A stretch of DNA of 64,000 bases from positions 1-64,000 of the forward strand of contig NZ_LWCS01000035.1 of the NCBI RefSeq assembly GCF_001650495.1, in the 5' to 3' direction. A model generated the notes under the pieces. The model made no database searches and was not told the origin of the DNA. It was given only the letters and a program-made list of their open reading frames with translations. Source of the DNA: Mycolicibacterium iranicum (lineage in GTDB: Bacteria; Actinomycetota; Actinomycetes; Mycobacteriales; Mycobacteriaceae). Below are positions 39,764 to 48,061 of this stretch, piece after piece. Position numbers and translations under genes: made by a program. The number at the start of each line of letters is the position of its first letter. Within the stretch, counting starts at the first letter, position 1.

Positions 39764-40630
39764 GTGCTCGATGTTCACCACCGCTATGCCACCGTCGACG
39801 GCCGCCAGATCTTCTATCGGGAAGCGGGAGCCGTTGACGCGCCGGTTGTCGTACTCCTGCACGGATTCCCGACCAGCTCGTTCATGTTCCGCAACCTGAT
39901 CCCGGCGCTGGCCGACCGTTACCGCGTGATCGCTCCCGACTATCTCGGATTCGGCTACTCCGACGCACCGGCTGTCGACGAGTTCGACTACACCTTCGAC
40001 GCTCTCGCCGCGCATGTCGCGGGCCTGCTCGATCAGCTCGGTGTCGTGCGGTACGCGATCTACGTCCAGGACTACGGTGCGCCGGTCGGCTGGCGCCTGG
40101 CTCTGCGTGACCCACAGGCGATCACGGCGATCATCACGCAGAACGGCAACGGGTACGACGCGGGATTCGTGGCCGACGGCTGGCAGCCGGCTTGGGACTA
40201 CCAGCGGGAGCAGACGCCGCAGACCGAATCGGCGCTGCGTCAGATCCTGACCTTCGAGACGACGAAGATGCAGTACCTCGCCGGTGTTCCCGACGAATCC
40301 GTGGTCAGTCCCGACACGTGGCATCACGACTATGCGCTGCTGTCGCGCCCGGGCAACGACAAGATCCAGTTGAAGCTGTTCCTGGACTACGCCACCAACC
40401 CGAAGCTCTACCCCGCCCTGCACGACTACCTGCGCGCCAGTGGCGTTCCGCTGTTGGCCGTGTGGGGCGACAAGGATCCGTTCTTCGGGCCCGATGGGGC
40501 GCGCGCCTACGCCGACGACGCGGTGGACGCGGAGATCCATCTGCGCGACGGCGGCCACTTCCTGCTGGAGAGCGATTTCTCTGCGGTCACGGATCTGATT
40601 CGCGACTTCTTGGAACGACGTAATCGCTAG
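39764..40630 (+). CDS. Alpha/beta hydrolase of the haloalkane dehalogenase/epoxide hydrolase branch
   Basis: This 288-residue hydrolase has LHGFPTSSFMFRNLIP (oxyanion HGFP), PDYLGFGYSDAP, the nucleophile in VQDYGAPVGWRLAL and the catalytic His in GGHFLLES. An Asp nucleophile (DYG) rather than Ser places it with haloalkane dehalogenases and epoxide hydrolases; the halide-stabilising Trp next to the nucleophile is replaced by Tyr, favouring epoxide hydrolase-like chemistry. GTG start at 39764 after AGGAG. Under likely control of the CGNR regulator. The stop overlaps the convergent hydrolase gene. Confidence 0.85.
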   Translation: MLDVHHRYATVDGRQIFYREAGAVDAPVVVLLHGFPTSSFMFRNLIPALADRYRVIAPDYLGFGYSDAPAVDEFDYTFDALAAHVAGLLDQLGVVRYAIYVQDYGAPVGWRLALRDPQAITAIITQNGNGYDAGFVADGWQPAWDYQREQTPQTESALRQILTFETTKMQYLAGVPDESVVSPDTWHHDYALLSRPGNDKIQLKLFLDYATNPKLYPALHDYLRASGVPLLAVWGDKDPFFGPDGARAYADDAVDAEIHLRDGGHFLLESDFSAVTDLIRDFLERRNR

Positions 40631-41535
40631 ACGGTAGCGGTGGCCGCGACGACGTCGGCCGCCAGCGCGTCGTACATCCGCCGCGTGGTGTCGACGTCGT
40701 CGCTCATGATGTTGTAGCCGTGGTCGACTCCCGCCACGTCGTAATGGTGCACCAGCGCGCCTGCCTCAGCCAGCTTCGCCGCGTAGCGCACGCCTTCGGC
40801 GCGCAGCCGGTCGTACTCGGTGGTGACGACGATCGCGGGTGCGATGCCGGAGATGTCGTCGGCATTGGATCCCCAAGCGGGCGAGGCGAATCGGTGCTTC
40901 CGGTCCTCGGGGCGTGGGATGTAGGCGGTATTGAAGACTTCACCCATCCATGGCGTCAGGATCGCCCGAGAGCCGATGGCAGACTTCTTCTCCGATGTGG
41001 GCGTCACCAAATCCAATGGGGCGTAGTGCAACACCTGCAGGCAGATGTGCGGTCCGCGGGCTTCCAGCGCCATCCGCGACACCGCCGCTGACAGGTTTCC
41101 GCCGGCGCTCTGCCCGCCGACGCAGAGTCGGCTGCCGTCCCAGTCGCGTTCTGCGGCGCCGGCCCAGCAGACCACGTCGAACACTTGCTCCGCCGCGGCC
41201 GGGAAACGGCGACCGGGGGCCAGGGCATAGTCGACGTTCACAACGACCACACCCGCACGGGCGGCAAGGTAGCGACACCACGGGTCGTCCTGTTCAGGGT
41301 GGCCGACGACGAAGCCGCCGCCGTGGGCGTTGACATAGACCGCAGGACGGCCGGTGGATCGGGGTGGACGATAGATCGTGACGCGGGTCGTTCCGTGCCG
41401 GGTGGCGACAGTATCGCTTTCGACGGTGCTGTCGATCTCAGGAAAGCGCACGTCGGTGCGCGGCCCCGGATTGACGGTCAACGCAAACAGTCGCGCCGCC
41501 GCGTCGGCGACGGGCTGCCAGGACAGCAGCGACAC
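40627..41535 (-). CDS. HSL-family alpha/beta hydrolase/esterase
   Basis: This 302-residue hormone-sensitive-lipase-type esterase has the oxyanion motif NAHGGGFVVG, nucleophile elbow GQSAGGNLSAA, the acid in VTTEYDRLRAEG and the His in AGVDHGYN. There is no signal peptide. GTG at 41535 lies only 4 nt after the sdhB stop, so it is probably transcribed with the succinate dehydrogenase operon. That is unusual for a lipid esterase; in M. tuberculosis I do not recall one here. Substrate unknown. Confidence 0.86.
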   Translation of the reverse strand: MSLLSWQPVADAAARLFALTVNPGPRTDVRFPEIDSTVESDTVATRHGTTRVTIYRPPRSTGRPAVYVNAHGGGFVVGHPEQDDPWCRYLAARAGVVVVNVDYALAPGRRFPAAAEQVFDVVCWAGAAERDWDGSRLCVGGQSAGGNLSAAVSRMALEARGPHICLQVLHYAPLDLVTPTSEKKSAIGSRAILTPWMGEVFNTAYIPRPEDRKHRFASPAWGSNADDISGIAPAIVVTTEYDRLRAEGVRYAAKLAEAGALVHHYDVAGVDHGYNIMSDDVDTTRRMYDALAADVVAATATV

Positions 41536-41539
41536 GGCG

Positions 41540-42310
41540 CTAGCGTGCGAACATCAACGCGCGCTTGACTTCCTGAATGGCCTTGGTCACCTGAATGCCG
41601 CGGGGGCAGGCTTCGGTGCAGTTGAACGTCGTGCGGCAGCGCCACACTCCGTCGACCTCGTTGAGGATGTCGAGGCGCTCGGCGGCGCCCTCGTCACGCG
41701 AGTCGAAGATGAACCGGTGCGCGTTCACGATCGCCGCGGGGCCGAAGTAGGACCCTTCGCTCCAGTAGACAGGACACGACGTCGTGCAGCACGCGCACAG
41801 GATGCACTTGGTGGTGTCGTCGTAGCGGGCACGGTCGGTCTGGCTCTGAATACGTTCGCGCGTCGGCTGATTGCCCGACGTGATCAGATACGGCTTGATG
41901 GCGCGGAACGCGTCGAAGAACGGCTCCATGTCGACGACGAGGTCCTTCTCCACCGGCAGTCCGCGGATCGGCTCGATGGTGATCGTCAACTGCTTCTTCG
42001 CGTTCTTCGGAAGCATGTCGCGCATCAGCACCTTGCACGCCAGCCGGTTCACGCCGTTGATCCGCATCGCATCCGAACCGCACACGCCGTGGGCGCAGGA
42101 CCGGCGGAACGTCAACGTCCCGTCCAGGTACCACTTCACGTAGTGCAGCAGGTTGAGCAGACGGTCCGACGGCAGGCACGGCACGCGGAAGCTCTGCCAT
42201 CCGGCGTCGTCGGGCGACTCCGGGTTGAAGCGGGCGATCTTCAGGGTCACCATCACCGCACCCTCGGGTACGGGGGGAGTGTCCTGCTTGTCGAGAACTG
42301 GTGCGCTCAT
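41540..42310 (-). CDS. sdhB: Succinate dehydrogenase iron-sulfur subunit
   Basis: This 256-residue subunit passes electrons from FAD to the quinone site. It has the [2Fe-2S] cysteines in SCAHGVCGSDAMRINGVNRL followed by AC, the [4Fe-4S] motif CILCACCTTSCPVYW and the third cluster in FNCTEACPRGI. ATG at 42310 is 3 nt after the sdhA stop. It corresponds to Rv3319 (the Sdh2 operon). The downstream esterase gene follows at 4 nt. Confidence 0.96.
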   Translation of the reverse strand: MSAPVLDKQDTPPVPEGAVMVTLKIARFNPESPDDAGWQSFRVPCLPSDRLLNLLHYVKWYLDGTLTFRRSCAHGVCGSDAMRINGVNRLACKVLMRDMLPKNAKKQLTITIEPIRGLPVEKDLVVDMEPFFDAFRAIKPYLITSGNQPTRERIQSQTDRARYDDTTKCILCACCTTSCPVYWSEGSYFGPAAIVNAHRFIFDSRDEGAAERLDILNEVDGVWRCRTTFNCTEACPRGIQVTKAIQEVKRALMFAR

Positions 42311-42313
42311 GGG

Positions 42314-44068
42314 TCAGTACTTCCGTTCCATCGGCTCGTAGCGCGTCTGGACCACGGGCTTGTAGTCGAGTCGGATGTCGCTGAGCAGGTCCGACCCCTC
42401 CTTGTAGGCCATCGTGTGCCGCATGTAGTTGGTGTCGTCGCGGTTGGGGTAGTCCTCGCGAGCGTGCCCGCCCCGAGACTCCTTGCGGTTCAGCGCACCG
42501 ACGACGGTGACCTCGGCGAGCTCAAGCAGGAAGCCCAGTTCGATCGCCTCCAGTAGATCACTGTTGTAGCGCTTGCCCTTGTCCTGCACCGTGATTCGCG
42601 AGTACCGCTCCTTGAGGGCGTGGATGTCGGTCAGCGCCTGCTTGAGGGTCTCTTCGGTGCGGAACACCGCGGCGTTGTTGTCCATCGACTGCTGCAGCGC
42701 GCCACGGATGTCAGCCACCCGCTCGTTGCCGTGCTCGGAGAGGATGTCGCCGACCCAGCCGACCACCATCTCGGCCGGATTCTCCGGGAGGTCCACGAAG
42801 TCGTGTCCCAGTGCGTAATTCGCGGCGGCGATACCGGCGCGGCGGCCGAAGACGTTGATGTCCAGCAGCGAGTTGGTGCCCAGCCGGTTCGCGCCGTGCA
42901 CGGACACGCATGCGCATTCGCCCGCGGCGTAGAGACCGGGAATGACGGTGGTGTTGTCGCGCAGAACCTGGCCGTTGACGGTCGTCGGGATGCCGCCCAT
43001 CACGTAGTGGCACGTCGGGTAGACGGGTACCAGCTCCTTGACCGGATCCACCCCGAGGTAGGTGCGGGCGAATTCGGTGATGTCGGGCAGCTTGGCTTCC
43101 AGGACGTCCTCGCCGAGGTGACGCACGTCGATGTAGACGTAGTCCTTGTTGGGGCCCGCGCCACGGCCTTCGAGCACCTCGAGAACCATCGAGCGCGCCA
43201 CGATGTCGCGGGGTGCGAGATCGACGATCGTGGGTGCGTAGCGCTCCATGAAGCGCTCGCCCTCTCCGTTGAGCAGTCGCCCGCCCTCGCCGCGCACGGC
43301 CTCGGAGATCAGGATGCCCAGGCCGGCCAGGCCCGTCGGGTGGAACTGGTGAAACTCCATGTCTTCCAGGGGAAGTCCCTTGCGGAAGATGATGCCCAGC
43401 CCGTCGCCGGTCAGCGTGTGCGCGTTCGAGGTGGTCTTGTACATCCGGCCCGAGCCGCCGGTGGCGAAGACGATCGACTTGGCGTGGAAGACGTGGATGT
43501 CGCCGGTGGCGAGTTCGTAGGCGATGACGCCGGTGGCCACCGGGCCCGACGGGGTGTCGGTCAGCGTGATGTCGAGGGCGTAGTACTCGTTGAAGAACTC
43601 GACGTCGTGCTTGACGCAGTTTTGGTACAGCGTCTGCAGGATCATGTGGCCGGTGCGGTCGGCGGCGTAGCAGGCGCGGCGCACGGGCGCTTTGCCGTGA
43701 TCTCGGGTGTGGCCACCGAACCGGCGCTGGTCGATGCGGCCCTCTGGGGTGCGGTTGAACGGCATCCCCATCTTCTCCAGGTCGAGCACCGCGTCGATGG
43801 CTTCCTTGGCCATGATCTCGACGGCGTCCTGGTCGGCCAGGTAGTCACCACCCTTGACGGTGTCGAAGGTGTGCCATTCCCAGTTGTCTTCCTCGACGTT
43901 GGCCAGTGCGGCACACATGCCACCCTGGGCGGCGCCGGTGTGCGACCGGGTCGGGTAGAGCTTGGTCAGCACCGCGGTGCGGGCGCGCGGCCCGGACTCG
44001 ACGGCAGCTCGCATGCCCGCTCCACCGGCGCCGACGATCACGACGTCGTAGCGGTGTTCAACAATCAT
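42314..44068 (-). CDS. sdhA: Succinate dehydrogenase flavoprotein subunit
   Basis: This 584-residue subunit oxidises succinate to fumarate. FAD-binding motif VIVGAGGAGMRAAVESG, the covalent-flavin His in SHTGAAQGGMCAAL, catalytic HQFHPTGLAGLGILISEAVRG and the terminal GGHAREDYPNRDD are all present. ATG at 44068 lies 14 nt after sdhD. Length and motifs are standard for SdhA; cytoplasmic face of the membrane, complex with SdhBCD. Confidence 0.97.
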   Translation of the reverse strand: MIVEHRYDVVIVGAGGAGMRAAVESGPRARTAVLTKLYPTRSHTGAAQGGMCAALANVEEDNWEWHTFDTVKGGDYLADQDAVEIMAKEAIDAVLDLEKMGMPFNRTPEGRIDQRRFGGHTRDHGKAPVRRACYAADRTGHMILQTLYQNCVKHDVEFFNEYYALDITLTDTPSGPVATGVIAYELATGDIHVFHAKSIVFATGGSGRMYKTTSNAHTLTGDGLGIIFRKGLPLEDMEFHQFHPTGLAGLGILISEAVRGEGGRLLNGEGERFMERYAPTIVDLAPRDIVARSMVLEVLEGRGAGPNKDYVYIDVRHLGEDVLEAKLPDITEFARTYLGVDPVKELVPVYPTCHYVMGGIPTTVNGQVLRDNTTVIPGLYAAGECACVSVHGANRLGTNSLLDINVFGRRAGIAAANYALGHDFVDLPENPAEMVVGWVGDILSEHGNERVADIRGALQQSMDNNAAVFRTEETLKQALTDIHALKERYSRITVQDKGKRYNSDLLEAIELGFLLELAEVTVVGALNRKESRGGHAREDYPNRDDTNYMRHTMAYKEGSDLLSDIRLDYKPVVQTRYEPMERKY

Positions 44069-44082
44069 TGGGCTTCTCCTTC

Positions 44083-44556
44083 TCAGGAAATCGACGCGTC
44101 GAACGTCAGCAGGACGTAGGTCCCGAGCACCAGCGTGAACGCCATCGACAGCGCCAGCAGAGTGTTCAGCCAGAACTTGGTGGTGTCCTTGCGGGTGTAG
44201 TCGGCGATGATCGTGCGCATGCCGTTACCGCCGTGCAGCTGGGCCAGCCACAGCAGCAGCAGATCCCAGGTCTGCCAGAACGGCGAGGACCACCGCTCGG
44301 CGACGTAGTTGAAGTCGATGCGGTACACACCGTCTTCCCACAGCAACATGATGAAGAGGTGCCCGAGCGCCAGGAACACGAGCACGATTCCGGAAAACCG
44401 CATGAACAGCCAGGCGTACTTCTCGAAGTTCGGCATGCCACCGGCGCGGCGCGGCGCGCGCGGGTTGTCCAGTCCTGGCGGACGGTCGTAGCTGCGCTGC
44501 ATGACCGGCGCGGGTCCGCCGCGATCGGTGATGTGGTCGTACGGATTCTCAGGCAT
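44083..44556 (-). CDS. sdhD: Succinate dehydrogenase membrane anchor subunit SdhD
   Basis: This 157-residue anchor has three membrane spans (YAWLFMRFSGIVLVFLALGH, LLLLWLAQL and a C-terminal LLALSMAFTLVLGTYVLLTF). Its GHLFIMLLWEDGVYRIDFNY and HGGNGMRTIIADY carry conserved His/Asp residues of the quinone/heme region. ATG at 44556 abuts the sdhC stop. The N-terminal 40 residues are polar. Corresponds to Rv3317. Confidence 0.93.
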   Translation of the reverse strand: MPENPYDHITDRGGPAPVMQRSYDRPPGLDNPRAPRRAGGMPNFEKYAWLFMRFSGIVLVFLALGHLFIMLLWEDGVYRIDFNYVAERWSSPFWQTWDLLLLWLAQLHGGNGMRTIIADYTRKDTTKFWLNTLLALSMAFTLVLGTYVLLTFDASIS

Positions 44557-44985
44557 CTACAGGAACCTCTCCGCCATGTGCATGCCGATGATCCCCAGCG
44601 AGGTGATGAACACGGCGAGGAAGACGCCGGCGACCACCCACAGCATCGTGCGCTGGTGCCGGGGACCCTCCGACCAGAAGTCGACGAGGATGATCCGGAT
44701 GCCGTTGAGGGCGTGGTAGAGAACGGCGGCGACGAGCCCGATCTCCATGAGCCCGATGATCGGCGTCTTGTAGGTCTCGATGATCTCGTTGTAGGCCTGA
44801 GGGCTCACGCGCACGAGAGCTGTGTCGAGCACGTGCACGAAGAGGAAGAAGAAGATCGTCGCACCGGAGATGCGGTGCAGTACCCACGACCACATGCCCG
44901 GGTCGCCACGGTAGAACGTGCGGCGGCGCGCGGGCTTCGAGCGCGGTGCCGGCACATCGGTATCGGCTGGTGTTGCCGTACTCAT
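44557..44985 (-). CDS. sdhC: Succinate dehydrogenase cytochrome b subunit SdhC
   Basis: This 142-residue heme/quinone anchor has GMWSWVLHRISGATIFFFLF with the SdhC signature HR(I/V)SG, and the heme-ligand candidate His in YHALNGIRIILVDFW. Three membrane spans. ATG at 44985 after GGAGGGACCT is the first gene of sdhCDAB. The leader (44986-45060 on the minus strand) can fold CCCC...GGGG. Corresponds to Rv3316. Confidence 0.93.
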   Translation of the reverse strand: MSTATPADTDVPAPRSKPARRRTFYRGDPGMWSWVLHRISGATIFFFLFVHVLDTALVRVSPQAYNEIIETYKTPIIGLMEIGLVAAVLYHALNGIRIILVDFWSEGPRHQRTMLWVVAGVFLAVFITSLGIIGMHMAERFL

Positions 44986-45202
44986 AGGTCCCTCCAACGG
45001 CATCGGTGGAGGCTTGCGAACACGGTGTTGCTTACCGGCCCCCAAACCTCGGGGCGACTCTAATCCCCTTCGTACTCCTCAACGAACTAGCGTGTGGCGA
45101 TATGTCACCGAATGAACACCGAGTTAGGGTGCCCTATCTGCGACTTCGCCGTTCTGTGCAGGTGGTTCGGAATGCATTCAGAATCATGCCGGGCGGAATG
45201 CC
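44986..45202. promoter_or_regulatory. Divergent regulatory region between sdhC and cdd
   Basis: This 217-bp region has no gene. It holds a GCCCC-N7-GGGGC hairpin on the sdhC side (about 45039-45056) and, in the middle, the near-palindrome TAGGG-TG-CCCTA at 45125-45136, which is operator-like. No clear matches to known mycobacterial regulators; the half-site has only a loose likeness to an iron-box half. The cdd ribosome site is weak. Confidence 0.35.
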
Positions 45203-45625
45203 ATGACATCTGATATTGATTGGAAACTGTTGCGTCGCACGGCAATTGATGTTTCAGCCAACGCCTATGCGCCGTACTCGCGCTTTCGGGTCGGGGCGGC
45301 GGCCCTGGTCGACGATGACCGGATCGTGGCCGGATGCAATGTGGAAAATGTCTCATATGGCGTAGGTCTCTGTGCCGAGTGTGCAGTGGTTTGCGCCCTA
45401 CATTCCGGCGGCGGCGGACGCCTGCTGGCGCTGTCCTGCGTCGGCCCCGACGGCGAGGTTCTGATGCCGTGCGGCCGGTGCCGGCAGGTGCTGCTCGAGC
45501 ACGGCGGCGCGGCCATGTTGATCGACCATCCGCTGGGCCCCAAACCGTTGCGCGAGCTTCTGCCCGACGCGTTCGGACCCGACGACCTGAACCGGCGCCG
45601 TGATCCGGTCGGAGAGACGCCATGA
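45203..45625 (+). CDS. cdd: Cytidine deaminase
   Basis: This 140-residue tetrameric zinc enzyme converts cytidine and deoxycytidine to uridine forms. The motif CAEC in GVGLCAECAVVCALHSGG supplies a zinc Cys and the catalytic Glu, and PCGRCRQVLLEHGG the other two zinc Cys. NVENVSYG is the substrate loop. ATG at 45203. Its stop overlaps the deoA ATG (ATGA), starting the cdd-deoA-add salvage operon as in Rv3315c-Rv3313c. Confidence 0.96.
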   Translation: MTSDIDWKLLRRTAIDVSANAYAPYSRFRVGAAALVDDDRIVAGCNVENVSYGVGLCAECAVVCALHSGGGGRLLALSCVGPDGEVLMPCGRCRQVLLEHGGAAMLIDHPLGPKPLRELLPDAFGPDDLNRRRDPVGETP

Positions 45626-46926
45626 CCTTCGACGCGCCCACCGTGATCCGGACCAAGCGCGACGGTGGGGTGCTTTCCGACGCGGCGATCGACTGGGTGA
45701 TCGACGCCTACACCCACGACCGGGTGGCCGATGCCCAGATGTCGGCGTTACTGATGGCGATCTTCCTGCGCGGCATGACCAACGGGGAGATCGCGCGCTG
45801 GACCGCAGCGATGATCGCGTCGGGGGAGCGGCTCGACTTTTCCGACCTGCGCCGCGGCGGCAAACCCCTGGCGCTGGTCGACAAGCACTCGACCGGGGGC
45901 GTCGGCGACAAGATCACCATCCCTCTGGTGCCGATCGTGATGGCCTGCGGCGGTGCGGTCCCGCAGGCGGCTGGGCGCGGACTCGGCCATACCGGCGGCA
46001 CCCTGGACAAGCTGGAGGCCATTCCGGGGTTCACCGCCGAGATCGCGAAAGCTCAGATACGCCAACAACTCTGCGACCTCGGCGCGGCGATCTTCGCCGC
46101 CGGTGAGCTCGCGCCCGCCGACCGCAAGATCTACGCCCTGCGCGACGTCACCGCCACGACGGAGTCGCTGCCGCTGATCGCCAGTTCGGTGATGAGCAAG
46201 AAGATCGCCGAGGGGACCCGGGCTCTGGTGCTCGACTCGAAGGTGGGGTCGGGCGCCTTTCTCGACACAGAGGCCGAGTCGCGGGAGCTGGCGCGCACCA
46301 TGGTCGAACTCGGCACCGAGCACGGTGTCGATACCCGGGCACTGCTCACCGACATGCACGTGCCGCTGGGACGCACCGTGGGCAATGCCATCGAGGTCGT
46401 CGAATCGCTGGAGGTGCTGGCCGGGGGCGGACCCGGTGACGTGGTGGAGCTGACGCTGGCGCTGGCCCGCGAGATGTGCGACGCGGCCGGTCTGGACGCC
46501 GTCGATCCGGCGCAGACGCTGCGCGACGGGACCGCGATGGACCGCTTCCGCGACCTGGTGGCCGCTCAGGGGGGCGACTCGACCGCCCCGCTGCCTCTGG
46601 GTTCACACAGCGAAACCGTCAACGCCGCCCAGGGTGGCACGATGGGAGACATCGACGCGATGGCGGTGGGACTGGCGGTATGGCGGCTCGGAGCAGGCCG
46701 CTCGGTCCCCGGCGAGCAGGTGCAGTTCGGCGCAGGGATCCGCATTCACCGCAGGCCCGGAGAACCCGTCGCCGCCGGCGAGCCGCTGTTCACGTTGTAC
46801 ACCGACACACCGGAGCGTCTCCCGTCCGCGGTAGGCGAACTGGACGGCGCGTGGAGCGTCGGCCCGTCGGCGCCGCCGGTGCGGCCGCTCATCATCGACC
46901 GGATCACCTCTGAGGGGGATCAGTGA
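45622..46926 (+). CDS. deoA: Thymidine phosphorylase
   Basis: This 434-residue enzyme phosphorolyses thymidine or uridine to base and (deoxy)ribose-1-phosphate. Signature motifs are KHSTGGVGDKITIPLVPIV, GRGLGHTGGTLDKLEAIPG, SSVMSKKIAEGTRALVLDSK and GAGIRIHRRPGEPVAAGEPL. ATG at 45622 overlaps the cdd stop, and its own stop overlaps the add start. Cytosolic pyrimidine salvage. Confidence 0.96.
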   Translation: MTFDAPTVIRTKRDGGVLSDAAIDWVIDAYTHDRVADAQMSALLMAIFLRGMTNGEIARWTAAMIASGERLDFSDLRRGGKPLALVDKHSTGGVGDKITIPLVPIVMACGGAVPQAAGRGLGHTGGTLDKLEAIPGFTAEIAKAQIRQQLCDLGAAIFAAGELAPADRKIYALRDVTATTESLPLIASSVMSKKIAEGTRALVLDSKVGSGAFLDTEAESRELARTMVELGTEHGVDTRALLTDMHVPLGRTVGNAIEVVESLEVLAGGGPGDVVELTLALAREMCDAAGLDAVDPAQTLRDGTAMDRFRDLVAAQGGDSTAPLPLGSHSETVNAAQGGTMGDIDAMAVGLAVWRLGAGRSVPGEQVQFGAGIRIHRRPGEPVAAGEPLFTLYTDTPERLPSAVGELDGAWSVGPSAPPVRPLIIDRITSEGDQ

Positions 46927-48011
46927 CGACACCGCTCACTCTCGACAACATCAGGCGGGCACCCAAGGCGTTGCTCCATGATCACCTCGACGGGGGTCTG
47001 CGCCCGTCGACGGTTCTCGACCTTGCCGAGCAGTACGGGTACCGCGAGCTACCCGTCACCGACGTCGACGGTCTTGCGACCTTCTTCCGCACTGCCGCCC
47101 ACAGCGGCTCGCTGGTGCGCTACCTGGAGCCGTTCGCGCACACCGTCGGCGTCATGCAGACCCCCGATGCGCTGCATCGCGTCGCGCGCGAGTGCGTCGA
47201 AGACCTCGCCGCCGACAACGTCGTCTACGCCGAGGTCCGGTTCGCCCCGGAACTGCACATCGACGGCGGACTGTCGCTGGACGCCGTCGTCGACGCTGTG
47301 CTCGCCGGCTTCGCCGACGGTGAGAAGTCCGCGGCCTCCGAGGGGCGCTCGGTCACGGTGCGCTGTCTGGTGACGGCCATGAGGCACGCAGCGCGGTCGC
47401 GGGAGATCGCCGAGCTGGCGATCCGCTTCCGGGACAAGGGCGTTGTCGGATTCGACATCGCGGGCGCCGAGGCGGGCTACCCGCCCACCCGTCATCTGGA
47501 TGCATTCGAGTACATGCGAAGCAACAACGCGCGCTTCACCATTCACGCGGGCGAGGCGTTCGGTCTGCCGTCCATCCACGAGGCGATCGCATTCTGTGGC
47601 GCCGATCGTCTCGGCCACGGCGTGCGCATCGTCGACGACATCGTCGTCGACGATGACGGGGATGCGACGCTCGGCCGGTTGGCGTCCCTGCTGCGGGACA
47701 AGCGGATTCCGCTGGAACTGTGTCCCAGCAGCAATGTGCAGACCGGAGCCGTCGCCAGCATCGCCGAGCATCCGTTCGCACTGCTCGCGAAGTTGCGGTT
47801 CCGGGTCACCGTCAACACCGACAACCGGCTGATGAGCGACACCACGATGAGCCAGGAGATGCTGCGTCTGGTCGAGGCGTTCGGTTACGGGTGGAGCGAT
47901 CTGCAGCGGTTCACGATCAACGCGATGAAGTCGGCGTTCATCTCCTTTGATGAGCGGCTGGCAATCATCGACGAGGTGATCAAGCCCCGCTACGCGGTCC
48001 TGGTCGGGTAA
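46923..48011 (+). CDS. add: Adenosine deaminase
   Basis: This 362-residue TIM-barrel zinc enzyme deaminates adenosine to inosine. It has HDHLDGGLRPST with the two N-terminal zinc His, FTIHAGEAFGLPSI (HAGE), GHGVRIVDDIV and VTVNTDNRLMS with the metal/catalytic Asp region. GTG at 46923 overlaps the deoA stop. It ends the salvage operon; a hairpin follows at 48026-48055. Inosine would feed the purine nucleoside phosphorylase encoded at 55612. Confidence 0.95.
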   Translation: MTTPLTLDNIRRAPKALLHDHLDGGLRPSTVLDLAEQYGYRELPVTDVDGLATFFRTAAHSGSLVRYLEPFAHTVGVMQTPDALHRVARECVEDLAADNVVYAEVRFAPELHIDGGLSLDAVVDAVLAGFADGEKSAASEGRSVTVRCLVTAMRHAARSREIAELAIRFRDKGVVGFDIAGAEAGYPPTRHLDAFEYMRSNNARFTIHAGEAFGLPSIHEAIAFCGADRLGHGVRIVDDIVVDDDGDATLGRLASLLRDKRIPLELCPSSNVQTGAVASIAEHPFALLAKLRFRVTVNTDNRLMSDTTMSQEMLRLVEAFGYGWSDLQRFTINAMKSAFISFDERLAIIDEVIKPRYAVLVG

Positions 48012-48025
48012 GCACGAACCTCACC

Positions 48026-48055
48026 CCGGCACCGCGAGCGCGCGCTCAATGCCGG
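48026..48055. repeat. Short GC-rich hairpin related to the dispersed palindromes
   Basis: CCGGCA and TGCCGG enclose ACCGCGAGCGCGCGCTC, itself partly self-complementary. The block GCACCGCGAGCGCGCG is the left end of the ~70-bp family at 15095 and 62535, here collapsed into a 30-bp hairpin. It lies between convergent add and Rv3311-like genes and is a plausible bidirectional terminator. Confidence 0.6.
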
Positions 48056-48061
48056 CCCCGG

